Below, piece by piece: positions 1 to 7,416 of a stretch of 43,651 nucleotides of DNA (within the stretch, counting starts at the first letter, position 1; every line of letters begins with the position of its first letter). Source of the stretch: an uncultured Oscillospiraceae bacterium (GTDB lineage: Bacteria > Bacillota > Clostridia > Oscillospirales > Oscillospiraceae). Location: positions 1 to 43,651 of the forward strand of contig CAKUAM010000008.1 of assembly GCA_934636305.1 (NCBI GenBank), given 5' to 3'. The notes under the pieces are model-generated. The model had not been told where the DNA came from, ran no database searches, and saw only the letters and a list, made by a program, of their open reading frames with translations. Both the position numbers and the translations under genes were made by a program.

Positions 1-2
1 TC

Positions 3-2141
3 ACGAAGGGCTTCCCCATCGTCCGTGACGTCAAGCCGGGCGGCGTGTTCATGATCAACTGTCAGTGGACGCCGGAGGAGCTGGCACATCACCTTGATGC
101 CGCCTCCAAGCGCTACATTGCCAAGAACAACATTCAGCTCTACACCATCAACGCAATCGATCTTGCGCAGTCCATTGGCATGGGCAAGCGCACCAACACC
201 ATCCTGCAGTCCGCCTTCTTCTCCCTGGCCAAGGTTCTGCCCGAGGCAGACGCCATCCAGTACATGAAGGAAAAGGCTACCCAGTCCTACTCCAAGAAGG
301 GCATGGACGTCGTTGAGATGAACCACAAGGCCATCGACGCCGGCGCAACTGCATATGTGAAGATCGACGTTCCCGCTGACTGGGCCGATGCACAGGACGT
401 TGTCACCGAGCACAATCTCGAGGGCAAGCCCGAGCTCGTCAAGCAGGTCAAGAACATCCTGTTCCCGGTCGACAAGATGGACGGCGATTCCCTGCCTGTC
501 TCCACGTTCATGGATCATGTTGACGGCCAGTTCGAGCTGGGCGCTGCCGCTTATGAGAAGCGCGGCGTTGCCGTTGCAGTTCCGGAATGGGATTCTGCAA
601 AGTGCATCCAGTGCGGCAACTGCGCATATGTCTGCCCGCACGCTACCATCCGCACGGTTGCTCTGACGGACGAAGAAGCCAAGAACGCACCCGCAGCTGC
701 CAAGATCGTCCCGGTCAAGGCCGGCAAGGGCAAGGGCGTCTATCAGTTCACCATGGCCATCTCTCCGCTCGACTGCATGGGCTGCGGCGTGTGCGTCGGT
801 GCCTGCCCCGAAAAGGTACAGGCCATCAAGATGGTTCCGCAGGAGACGCAGCTTGACCAGCAGGATGTCTTTGACTACTGCGTGTCCAAGGTCTCCGAGA
901 AGAAGGAGCTGCAGACAGCCGACGTCAAGGGCAGCCAGTTCCGCAAGCCGCTGCTTGAGTTCTCCGGCTCCTGCGCAGGCTGCGCCGAGACCAGCTATGC
1001 TCGCCTCGTGACTCAGCTCTTCGGCGACAAGATGTATATCTCCAATGCAACCGGCTGCTCGTCCATCTGGGGCAACCCGGGCGCAACCAACCCGTACTGC
1101 ACGAATGCAGAGGGCCACGGCCCGGCATGGTGCAACTCCCTGTTTGAGGACAACGCTGAGCATGGCTACGGCATGTATCTTGGCCAGAAGGCCATCCGCG
1201 ACAGCCTGATTGAAAAGACCAAGGCACTGGTTGCTGTGGAATGGACGAACGCTGAGCTCAAGGCTGCTGCCCAGAAGTATCTCGACACCGTCAACGATCT
1301 CGATGCCAACGCAGAAGCTACCAAGGCTTATGTCGCCGCACTCGAGGAGAACGTTGCCACGGTCGACGAGCTGGCACAGGTTCCGCAGTTTGCCGAGCAC
1401 GCTGCAGAGCTCAAGGCCAAGGGCGAGAAGTACTGCGACTGCGACGCCTGCAAGCTGGGCGCAGAAATCCTCTCCAAGAAGGATTACCTCAGCAAGAAGT
1501 CCGTCTGGATCTTCGGCGGCGACGGCTGGGCATACGATATCGGCTTCGGCGGCGTGGACCATGTTCTTGCTTCCGGCGAAGACATCAACATCTTCGTCTT
1601 TGATACCGAGGTTTACTCCAACACCGGCGGACAGGCCTCCAAGGCTTCCAACATCGGCCAGGTTGCACAGTTTGCAGCTGCCGGTAAGGAAACCAAGGCA
1701 AAATCCCTGGCTGAGATTGCAATGAGCTACGGCTATGTCTACGTCGCACAGGTCGCTATGGGCGCCAACGCTTCGCAGACGCTCAAGGCCATTCAGGAAG
1801 CAGAAGCTTACCATGGCCCGTCGCTCATCATCGGCTATGCACCGTGCGAGATGCACTCCATCAAGGGCGGCATGCAGAACTGCCAGAAGGAAATGAAGAA
1901 GGCTGTTGACTGCGGCTACTGGAACATGTTCCGCTTCAACCCGGCTGCAGAGAAGAAGTTCACGCTGGACTCCAAGGCTCCTGCAGGCGGCTATCAGGAA
2001 TTCCTGATGAACGAAGCACGTTACAGCCGTCTGACCCGCGAGTTCCCGGAGCGTGCAACGGTTCTGTTTGAGAAGAACGAGGAGAACGCAAAGGCTCGCT
2101 ACGAGCACCTGCTCAAGCTGGTCGACGTTTACGACAAATAA
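3..2141 (+). CDS. nifJ: Pyruvate:ferredoxin (flavodoxin) oxidoreductase, 3' part (5' truncated by window)
   Basis: Oxidatively decarboxylates pyruvate with CoA to acetyl-CoA and CO2 while reducing ferredoxin; a cytoplasmic hub of anaerobic metabolism. The reading frame is open from base 3, ahead of the first ATG at 45, so the N-terminal part (roughly 450-480 residues in full-length family members) lies outside the window. The visible part holds two ferredoxin-type 4Fe-4S motifs, CIQCGNCAYVCP (near base 602) and CMGCGVCVGACP (near 775), then the thiamine-diphosphate domain with a proximal-cluster CAGC motif (near 971) and the TPP/Mg signature GDGWAYDIG (near 1519). The C terminus is complete and followed by a strong terminator. 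Identification is secure; only the start is missing. Confidence 0.95.
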   Translation, partial: TKGFPIVRDVKPGGVFMINCQWTPEELAHHLDAASKRYIAKNNIQLYTINAIDLAQSIGMGKRTNTILQSAFFSLAKVLPEADAIQYMKEKATQSYSKKGMDVVEMNHKAIDAGATAYVKIDVPADWADAQDVVTEHNLEGKPELVKQVKNILFPVDKMDGDSLPVSTFMDHVDGQFELGAAAYEKRGVAVAVPEWDSAKCIQCGNCAYVCPHATIRTVALTDEEAKNAPAAAKIVPVKAGKGKGVYQFTMAISPLDCMGCGVCVGACPEKVQAIKMVPQETQLDQQDVFDYCVSKVSEKKELQTADVKGSQFRKPLLEFSGSCAGCAETSYARLVTQLFGDKMYISNATGCSSIWGNPGATNPYCTNAEGHGPAWCNSLFEDNAEHGYGMYLGQKAIRDSLIEKTKALVAVEWTNAELKAAAQKYLDTVNDLDANAEATKAYVAALEENVATVDELAQVPQFAEHAAELKAKGEKYCDCDACKLGAEILSKKDYLSKKSVWIFGGDGWAYDIGFGGVDHVLASGEDINIFVFDTEVYSNTGGQASKASNIGQVAQFAAAGKETKAKSLAEIAMSYGYVYVAQVAMGANASQTLKAIQEAEAYHGPSLIIGYAPCEMHSIKGGMQNCQKEMKKAVDCGYWNMFRFNPAAEKKFTLDSKAPAGGYQEFLMNEARYSRLTREFPERATVLFEKNEENAKARYEHLLKLVDVYDK

Positions 2142-2152
2142 TTTTCCCATCC

Positions 2153-2187
2153 AAAAGGACCGGTACCTTGTGGTACCGGTCCTTTTT
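2153..2187 (+). terminator. Rho-independent terminator of the PFOR gene
   Basis: Perfect 15-bp inverted repeat (2153-2167 with 2172-2186) around a 4-base loop, ending in a T-run, 11 bases after the PFOR stop codon. The A-run on its left makes it potentially bidirectional. Confidence 0.9.
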
Positions 2188-2297
2188 CATTTCTATAAAC
2201 GAATGCCGTTTGCCCCTGGCAGCGCGCCAGAGACGGCCACGCCGGAATGAGCCGCCGTAAACGACGTCTCTTATCTTCTGTATCTGCTTCTTCCCTT

Positions 2298-2330
2298 CCA
2301 CCCAGCAACAGTGTTACTGGGTGGTTTTTT
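2298..2330 (+). terminator. Second, isolated terminator-like hairpin
   Basis: Stem 2298-2305 (CCACCCAG) pairs with 2317-2324 (CTGGGTGG) and is followed directly by six T residues. No convincing gene lies between the PFOR terminator and this hairpin, so it is either a backup terminator or the 3' end of a short untranslated transcript from about 2190-2330. No clear promoter was found for such a transcript. Confidence 0.6.
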
Positions 2331-2334
2331 GAAA

Positions 2335-2636
2335 TGCCTCCGGCGGCCCCATCTTTTCCGCCTTGCCGGAAAAGATGGGGGGGAGAAAAGGGGCGCTTGG
2401 GGAACGTTTGGTGCCTACTGCCTCTGAATTTAGGCAACAGATAAACCAGAAAGATATCATATCGCACCAACTCGCCCTACTAAATCTGACTACGCGCCGC
2501 CCGTCATATCGGAATCAGATTTGACAGCAGTTGCGGTTTTATCCGTGCGGAAAATCCATTCTTCAACTGAAATTTGTCATGCAGTGCGGATTCGCCTGAG
2601 TCTGTCAGGCAACGCGGGAAAGCTCCAAGAAAACCG
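2335..2636 (+). repeat. Dispersed ~300-bp repeat, copy 1
   Basis: This non-coding stretch aligns end to end with 30305-30603. Shared blocks include TGCCTCCGGCG at the start, GGGGCGCTTGGGGAACGT, CGCACCAAC, GACTACGCGCCGCCCGTCAT, and GCGGGAAAG near the end. It opens with a hairpin (ATCTTTTCCG pairing with CGGAAAAGAT, near 2350-2377). The second copy has a hairpin at the same place with different bases that still pair. No open reading frame is conserved between copies. It could be a non-autonomous mobile element or a structured RNA. The function is unknown. Confidence 0.8.
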
Positions 2637-2730
2637 AAGCGGTTTTCTTGGTCGCTTGAAAGCGTTTCGTCCAGTTTTTACTACGTATACCATCCGTAAA
2701 ATGCGTCATGCTAACCATGAGGTGAACACT

Positions 2731-2973
2731 ATGGCAGAGAAAAAATTTCCGTACGACTCCGCACCCATGAACCACGCATTTTCCGGCCAGCCTGACGACT
2801 GCTTTGACATGGTCAACAAATATGGCACCTACAACATCCAGCCCACCGCGGATACCGATAACGAGTATCCCGCCATTGCGCAGGGCATGCCGAAGGTCGG
2901 CCACTTTGCCAGACGCAGCAAGGCTATGTACGACATGAGCACGCCGCCATCCGAAAAGCGCCGCAAAAAATAA
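2731..2973 (+). CDS. Small hypothetical protein (80 aa)
   Basis: An 80-residue soluble protein that I do not recognise. The start was placed at the ATG at 2731 because GAGGTGA lies about 6-8 bases upstream; in-frame codons further upstream run into the dispersed repeat and have no ribosome binding site. The N-terminal half is acidic and rich in Asp, Asn, Pro and Tyr, and the last ten residues are very basic (SEKRRKK). There is no signal peptide or membrane segment. It is followed by a terminator and is probably a single-gene transcript. Coding status rests on the ribosome binding site, the terminator and protein-like composition. Confidence 0.65.
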   Translation: MAEKKFPYDSAPMNHAFSGQPDDCFDMVNKYGTYNIQPTADTDNEYPAIAQGMPKVGHFARRSKAMYDMSTPPSEKRRKK

Positions 2974-2986
2974 TGCCAGCTGCAAA

Positions 2987-3020
2987 AAATGGGCTGCTGC
3001 ACACATGCAGCAGCCCATTT
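2987..3020. terminator. Bidirectional terminator between convergent genes
   Basis: Perfect 14-bp inverted repeat (2987-3000 with 3007-3020) around a 6-base loop. It is flanked by an A-run on the left and T residues on the right, and lies between the 80-aa plus-strand gene and the ArsC-like minus-strand gene. Confidence 0.85.
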
Positions 3021-3036
3021 GGGTCCTATTTCTGCC

Positions 3037-3378
3037 TCATTCCCACGTTTCCCAGATCTCCGGGCAATAGCCCACGGTTGCCTTCTTCCCGCTGCGTACA
3101 ACAGGGGTTTTCATCAGCTCCGGGTGGTCAAACAGCTTGTCCTCCTTGGCTCTGGTATCATCTGTATAGCGCATGAGGTCAATCTCCGGGCTTTTCTTAT
3201 CCCAGTCGATCAGCTTGTCCACACCGCCGACTGCGCGCAGCACGCTGTCGAACTCGCCGCCGGACATCCCATACTGCATGAGATCAATCTGCTGGGCCTT
3301 GATGCGCCGCTCCTTGAACCAGCGCTCCGCCTTCTTGGTGTCAAAGCATTTTTTCTTCCCGAAGATCTGTATATTCAT
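3037..3378 (-). CDS. ArsC/Spx-family thioredoxin-fold protein (113 aa)
   Basis: A 113-residue member of the ArsC/Spx/YffB family. The N terminus reads MNIQIFGKKKCFDTKKAERW, the beta strand then Cys11 then helix pattern of the family, with a single cysteine rather than CXXC. The typical 'TPVVRSGKKATVGY' block near residue 90-103 matches the family C terminus. Members are either glutaredoxin/thioredoxin-coupled reductases or RNA-polymerase-binding Spx regulators; sequence alone does not decide, and the single cysteine fits a reductase-like role better than the CXXC switch of Spx. The start at 3378 has an AGGAAT-type ribosome binding site and abuts the 37-aa gene upstream, so the two are co-transcribed. 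Arsenate reduction itself is not implied, because no ars genes are nearby. Confidence 0.85.
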   Translation of the reverse strand: MNIQIFGKKKCFDTKKAERWFKERRIKAQQIDLMQYGMSGGEFDSVLRAVGGVDKLIDWDKKSPEIDLMRYTDDTRAKEDKLFDHPELMKTPVVRSGKKATVGYCPEIWETWE

Positions 3379-3379
3379 G

Positions 3380-3493
3380 TTATTCCTCCAGCATGGCGTC
3401 TGCCTCCGCCTCGGTATCGGCAGAGAACAGGAACCGGCCATTGGCAGCATAGACCTCCACATGGCCGCGGACATAGCGCATCGTAACTTCCAT
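3380..3493 (-). CDS. Very small protein (37 aa) upstream of the ArsC-like gene
   Basis: A 37-residue open frame starting MEVTMRYVRGHVEVY and ending DAMLEE. It has a good AAGGGGA ribosome binding site 8-9 bases upstream of the ATG at 3493. Its stop codon lies one base from the next gene's ATG, which suggests translational coupling with the ArsC-like gene. Alternating hydrophobic residues (VEVYAANGRFLFSA) suggest a short beta hairpin. There is no membrane segment. I do not recognise a named family. It is too small for standard gene callers but the spacing and ribosome binding site make it credible. Confidence 0.65.
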   Translation of the reverse strand: MEVTMRYVRGHVEVYAANGRFLFSADTEAEADAMLEE

Positions 3494-3567
3494 TGTACAG
3501 TTCCCCTTTCGGTTTTCTGTACACAGTATAGCGGATGCAAAGTCCGATTATTCGTACTTATTCCCGG

Positions 3568-4941
3568 TCAGCCCCAGAAATCGTCGTAGTTGCTGCCATC
3601 ATTCAAATCTGTATCGGTGCTGCCGGTTTCGCCTGCCCACCGGGCACTGACCGTCAGATTCTGCGTCACAACCGTCTCGCGTGTGATCTGCTGGCCATCA
3701 TCGGTGAACCAGCCGGCAAACGTATCCGTGGATGACGTAGCAACAAAGAACGGATCATAGGTACTGCCAGCCTCGTAGAAGGCAATATCGCGCTCCCGGT
3801 CGCCATCGCATTTGTTGAATTTCAGCCAATAGAAACCGGTGTCCGCCCCGGAATAGTCCCCATACAGGAACATATTGATCTCCGCAATGCGTCTGGAGAT
3901 CAGTCCGTCATGAATGGAGGCCGTACCGTTCGTCGTGACGTGGCACCAGATGCCAATGGCCGAAGCAATCTCGTTATGCGTGTAGCGTCCCGCTTTCAGG
4001 AGCGTCGCCAGTGTGCTGGACTTCATCCAGTCCGTGCCGATGTTATATGACAGGCTGACCAGCGCGTCATATTCATTGTCTGACAGGATGATAAAATTAT
4101 TCGTCAGGAACGTATCCAGCTTTTCCTCGAAGTTGTGCAGCATCTGCCGCAGCAGCAGATCCGCTTGCTCCTGGGTGATGCCGCTGGGGTATTCATCCTT
4201 TGTACATGCGCTGCCGTAGCCGATGGAATACTGCGCGTAATCCCAGTATGCCGTTGCGCGGAAGCCCTCTTTCGCCTTGACGAACGCAACCAGCGCCTCA
4301 GAGGAACGCAGCTGTACGGTTTCGCCATCCGGCATGGTAATCTGGTCGCTGCCGTTGCCGTTTGTATCGCGGTACGTGTAAATTCTATGTACGATCGCGG
4401 CCAGCTCCGCACGCGTCACGCCGGCGTTGGGCCGGAACGTCCCGTCCGGATAGCCCCCGACAATTCCCACAATGTATAATGCACGCACATAGCTGCTGTC
4501 TGTGTCGGTGAATGTCCCCGCTGCGCCGTCGCTGGTCAGATTCAGCGCATTTGCCGCAAGCTTCGCCACAAGCGCGCGCGTCATATTGACATCCAGATCA
4601 GAAATATCCTCATATCTGACCAGAAAGCCCTGGTCAATTGCGTAGTTCAGATATCCGCGCGCCCAGTGGGAACTGACAGTCTCCGGCTCCGGATAGCCTG
4701 CAGCCAGCAGGATCATCTTCAGCGCCTCACCCGTCGTCACATAATTGCCGGGCCGGTATGTCCCGTCCGGATACCCGCTGACAACGCCGGAATCCACAAG
4801 TGCCGCTACATCCTCATAAAACCAGCTGTCCGCCGGAACATCGGAAAACGTCTGCCCGTCTGCATGGACAAAGAGCGTCCCCGTCAATACCATCATCAGC
4901 GCTGCAAGCATCCCGATCCATGTTCTTATCCTGGATCTCAT
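3568..4941 (-). CDS. Secreted SLH-domain lysozyme (GH24-type) with C-terminal repeat
   Basis: A 457-residue exported cell-wall protein. Residues 1-27 form a signal peptide ending VHA. Three S-layer-homology units follow (about 30-70, 85-130 degenerate, 143-190; SGYPDGTYRP and GGYPDGTFRP are the clearest), expected to bind secondary cell-wall polymer. Residues about 213-360 are a phage-type lysozyme domain. Glu225 (KEG) and Asp234 (YWD) fit two residues of the Glu-Asp-Thr catalytic set, but the third position is Ser239 (YSIGYG) instead of Thr. GLISRRIAE near 346 is the conserved family tail. Residues about 368-435 resemble the InlB B-repeat. It probably remodels or attacks peptidoglycan at the surface. 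It has its own promoter (4977-5005) and lies upstream of the 37-aa and ArsC-like genes. Confidence 0.9.
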   Translation of the reverse strand: MRSRIRTWIGMLAALMMVLTGTLFVHADGQTFSDVPADSWFYEDVAALVDSGVVSGYPDGTYRPGNYVTTGEALKMILLAAGYPEPETVSSHWARGYLNYAIDQGFLVRYEDISDLDVNMTRALVAKLAANALNLTSDGAAGTFTDTDSSYVRALYIVGIVGGYPDGTFRPNAGVTRAELAAIVHRIYTYRDTNGNGSDQITMPDGETVQLRSSEALVAFVKAKEGFRATAYWDYAQYSIGYGSACTKDEYPSGITQEQADLLLRQMLHNFEEKLDTFLTNNFIILSDNEYDALVSLSYNIGTDWMKSSTLATLLKAGRYTHNEIASAIGIWCHVTTNGTASIHDGLISRRIAEINMFLYGDYSGADTGFYWLKFNKCDGDRERDIAFYEAGSTYDPFFVATSSTDTFAGWFTDDGQQITRETVVTQNLTVSARWAGETGSTDTDLNDGSNYDDFWG

Positions 4942-4976
4942 CGCACCACGCTCCTTTCCCGATTGAAATCGGAGCT

Positions 4977-5005
4977 ATTATAGCAGATTTGATTACAAAA
5001 TGCAA
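4977..5005 (-). promoter_or_regulatory. Sigma-A-type promoter of the SLH-lysozyme gene
   Basis: Reading the minus strand, TTGCAT (5000-5005) and TATAAT (4977-4982) are 17 bp apart, with a TG dinucleotide just before the -10. The -35 overlaps the end of the neighbouring terminator palindrome. A small CCGATT/AATCGG hairpin lies in the leader before the ribosome binding site. Confidence 0.75.
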
Positions 5006-5035
5006 CCGTTTGGTGGAACCCACCAAACGGTTGCA
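4996..5035 (-). terminator. Terminator of the lysophospholipase-like gene
   Basis: Perfect 16-bp inverted repeat (5001-5016 with 5020-5035) around a 3-base loop. On the minus strand it is followed by TTTTG. It lies 19 bases past the stop codon of the hydrolase gene. Confidence 0.9.
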
Positions 5036-5053
5036 GAATTTCTTTGCTTTGGC

Positions 5054-5956
5054 TCAGCGTTCCAGCCAATCCAGAATGTCCTGATAGACCTCCTGCTTGT
5101 TCGTCTCGTTGAGCATTTCATGTCGGCCCTCGGGATAGAGCTTGATGGTGATATCCTTCATGCCGCTGCGCTTGAACGCGTCAATGCAGCGCAGCACGCC
5201 CTTTGCCATCCCACCGACCGGATCTTTCGTGCCGGACACAAACAGAAGCGGCAGCTGCTTGTTCATCTTATCAAGATTTTCCTGCTGCTCGTTCATCCCC
5301 ACGCCGGTCAACAGATCGTAAGCCAGCCCGACTGTCGCGTCAAAGCCGCAAAGCGGATCGGCGTCATAGGCTGCCACCACTGCTTCATCTGAGCAGATCC
5401 ATGCATTGGGGGAGGAAACCGGCGCAAAATCCTTGTTATAGCTGCCGAACATGAGCTTTGTCACAAGCTTGCTCGTGCTGCGCGCACCGACGCGCTTTTC
5501 CTCCAGCTGGCATACGAGCTTTCCCAGCCGGACCTTCATCGGATCCTCCCAGCCGGTGCCGGAAATGATGGCCTTGTCCGCCGCATCCGGATACGTGTAG
5601 AGATAAGTACGCAGCAGGAATGAGCCCATGCTGTGGCCAAGCAGAATATACGGCAGCCCCGGATACCGGCTGCACAGCTCGTCATGCAGCAGCTTCTCAT
5701 CCGCAACTGCGGATATCCAGCCGCCCGAAAAATAGCCGGGCGTGCCATCGCCGATGGAGCCGCCGTGACCCATATGGTCATCCGCGCCGACAACATAGCC
5801 ATGCGCGTTGAGGAACTGCGCGAACGCGTCATAGCGCCCGATGTGCTCTGCAATGCCATGGATAATCTGGACGACAGCCTTCGGCTGTGTCTGCGGCGTC
5901 CAGATGCCGCAATGCAGCTGCCCTGCCCCCGTCGAGTTCAGGAAAAATTCTTCCAT
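5054..5956 (-). CDS. Alpha/beta hydrolase, monoacylglycerol lipase/lysophospholipase type
   Basis: A 300-residue serine hydrolase of the Hydrolase_4 (serine aminopeptidase S33-like) family, likely acting on lysophospholipids or monoacylglycerols in the cytoplasm. The nucleophile elbow GHSMGS puts the catalytic serine at 109. Asp245 (GTKDPVGG) and His279 (GRHEM) complete the triad, and IIHGIAEH near 31-38 forms the oxyanion hole region. No signal peptide or membrane segment is present, and the length is typical. The start at 5956 follows an AGGGGAC-type ribosome binding site. It is a single-gene unit with its own terminator and is divergent from the small membrane protein gene at 6045. Substrate is inferred from family only. 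Confidence 0.9.
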   Translation of the reverse strand: MEEFFLNSTGAGQLHCGIWTPQTQPKAVVQIIHGIAEHIGRYDAFAQFLNAHGYVVGADDHMGHGGSIGDGTPGYFSGGWISAVADEKLLHDELCSRYPGLPYILLGHSMGSFLLRTYLYTYPDAADKAIISGTGWEDPMKVRLGKLVCQLEEKRVGARSTSKLVTKLMFGSYNKDFAPVSSPNAWICSDEAVVAAYDADPLCGFDATVGLAYDLLTGVGMNEQQENLDKMNKQLPLLFVSGTKDPVGGMAKGVLRCIDAFKRSGMKDITIKLYPEGRHEMLNETNKQEVYQDILDWLER

Positions 5957-6044
5957 ACCTAGCGTCCCCTTTCAAAAGTCCGATTTATCGTACCAAGTCC
6001 CCTGTATGATAGCAGCAGAACATCCAGACAGGAGGCTACAACTG

Positions 6045-6233
6045 ATGCATTCCAATATCATTGTTCTTTACCCGGATTCCGTCCCTGCCGCGCCCGGTGC
6101 GCCGCACACAGATGCGCTGTACCGCACCAAAAGGCGCTGCTGCCGGCTTATTGCCGCCGCGGAGGCCATTGCAACGATCCTGATCGGCGCCGGCTTTCTC
6201 GTCTGCATCGCGCTGACGATCACCATGCTTTGA
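6045..6233 (+). CDS. Small single-pass membrane protein (62 aa)
   Basis: A 62-residue protein with an excellent AGGAGG ribosome binding site about 9 bases before the ATG at 6045. The first ~35 residues are soluble and end in a basic cluster (RTKRRCCR). One long hydrophobic segment (about residues 36-61) runs to the C terminus, giving a predicted N-in, tail-anchored topology. I recognise no family. It is divergent from the hydrolase gene and convergent with the decarboxylase-like gene. Confidence 0.65.
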   Translation: MHSNIIVLYPDSVPAAPGAPHTDALYRTKRRCCRLIAAAEAIATILIGAGFLVCIALTITML

Positions 6234-6244
6234 ATCACCATAGC

Positions 6245-7416
6245 TCAGACCGGAACAATTTCCCCATCTGCACGCACCAGATACTCCCTGCATGGCGCGG
6301 CGCCGCCATAGGCGCAGGACAGGCTCCGCCCGTCAGCGCCCAGCATCTCGATGATAACCGGGTCCCCTGGTCGAAGCTCCGGCAAAGTGCGGCGCATCGG
6401 GCCGGCTGAGAGGCTGCTTCCGCAGCCGGACAGCAGCTGTGGTCGGACCGGCCGGCCTGTCCGTCGAAGCGCAGTACACTCCTGATATCCTCCGCTTTTT
6501 GTCAGACGCAGACACTGCGCATAGGAAAAATCCAGCTGTACCAGCGGTATCTGCAGCTGCTGCACAGAAACTGCCCGTGTCACCAGCACGCCGGCCTTTG
6601 CTGCAAGATACCGCCCCGGGCTCATCCGCAGCCGCGCTGCCGGGAAGGCCGTCTGCACGCAGGCCCGAACAGCTTCGGAAACGGCTGCCGCATCCGGCTC
6701 CGGGTAGCCCCTGCGGTAGCTGACGCCCAGTCCGCCGCCAAGATCAAGTTCCAGCGCGGTAATCCCGGTTTTCTCCTGCAGCGTCCGTGCCAGATGGCAA
6801 AGGCGCTCCGCTGCTGCCGGATAGGCCCCTTCCTCCATACACAGCTCGCTCCCCTGCACGCAAAGGCCAAAGCGCTGTGTTCCATAGGCTGCAAGCGACG
6901 CAGCCAGCCGCAGAAGCGTCTGCTCCTCCATTCCGGCGCCGCTTCTTCCCATGCCGGAGCCCATTTTGCCCGAAAGGTACGCCGCATTGTCCTGCCGCAG
7001 CATAAGGCTGACTGAGGCCGGCACGGTCTGCGGCAGAAGCTCTGCACTGCGCAGCTGAAATACCGCGCCAAGCGCATGCGCCCGCTGCTCCGCCTGTACA
7101 TCCGGCAGCTCCGGCGCGTAGGTGATATGCGTGCCGGAGAATCCGCACACTACGGCAAGCTCCAGCTCCGGAAGGGTGGCACACAGTGCGCCGCAGCCTG
7201 CTGCAGCCAAAATCCGAAGCACCGCAGCATTGGGGTTCATCCGCACGGGGAACAGCGGCAAAAAGCCCTCGTTCCAGGAAAAATACCGAAAAAGAGCCTC
7301 AGCAGCCTGCATGAGGCTTTTTTCATCATACAGATAAAACGGTGTCGGTGTCCCGCGCAAAAATTCCTCCAGCCTGCGCGCCGACAGAAAAAGCGCCTGC
7401 TTCTGCCCTGCGGTCA
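6245..7416 (-). CDS. Diaminopimelate/ornithine-decarboxylase-fold protein with altered active site
   Basis: A 390-residue protein of the fold-type III PLP decarboxylase superfamily (LysA-like). The glycine-rich phosphate-binding motif LGGGLGVSY is at 226-234, SPGR at 266-269 replaces the usual EPGR, and the N-terminal barrel begins TPFYLYDE. The PLP-lysine motif, normally VKANPN, reads PVRMNPN, with Arg59 where the Schiff-base lysine should be. The C-terminal Cys-Glu/Ser-x-Asp motif is also degenerate (GCGSSLS). It therefore may not catalyse decarboxylation by the known mechanism and could be a pseudoenzyme, binding protein or divergent enzyme. The start is a TTG that overlaps the coaX stop codon (TTGA), indicating translational coupling. 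A true lysA may lie elsewhere in the genome. Confidence 0.8.
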
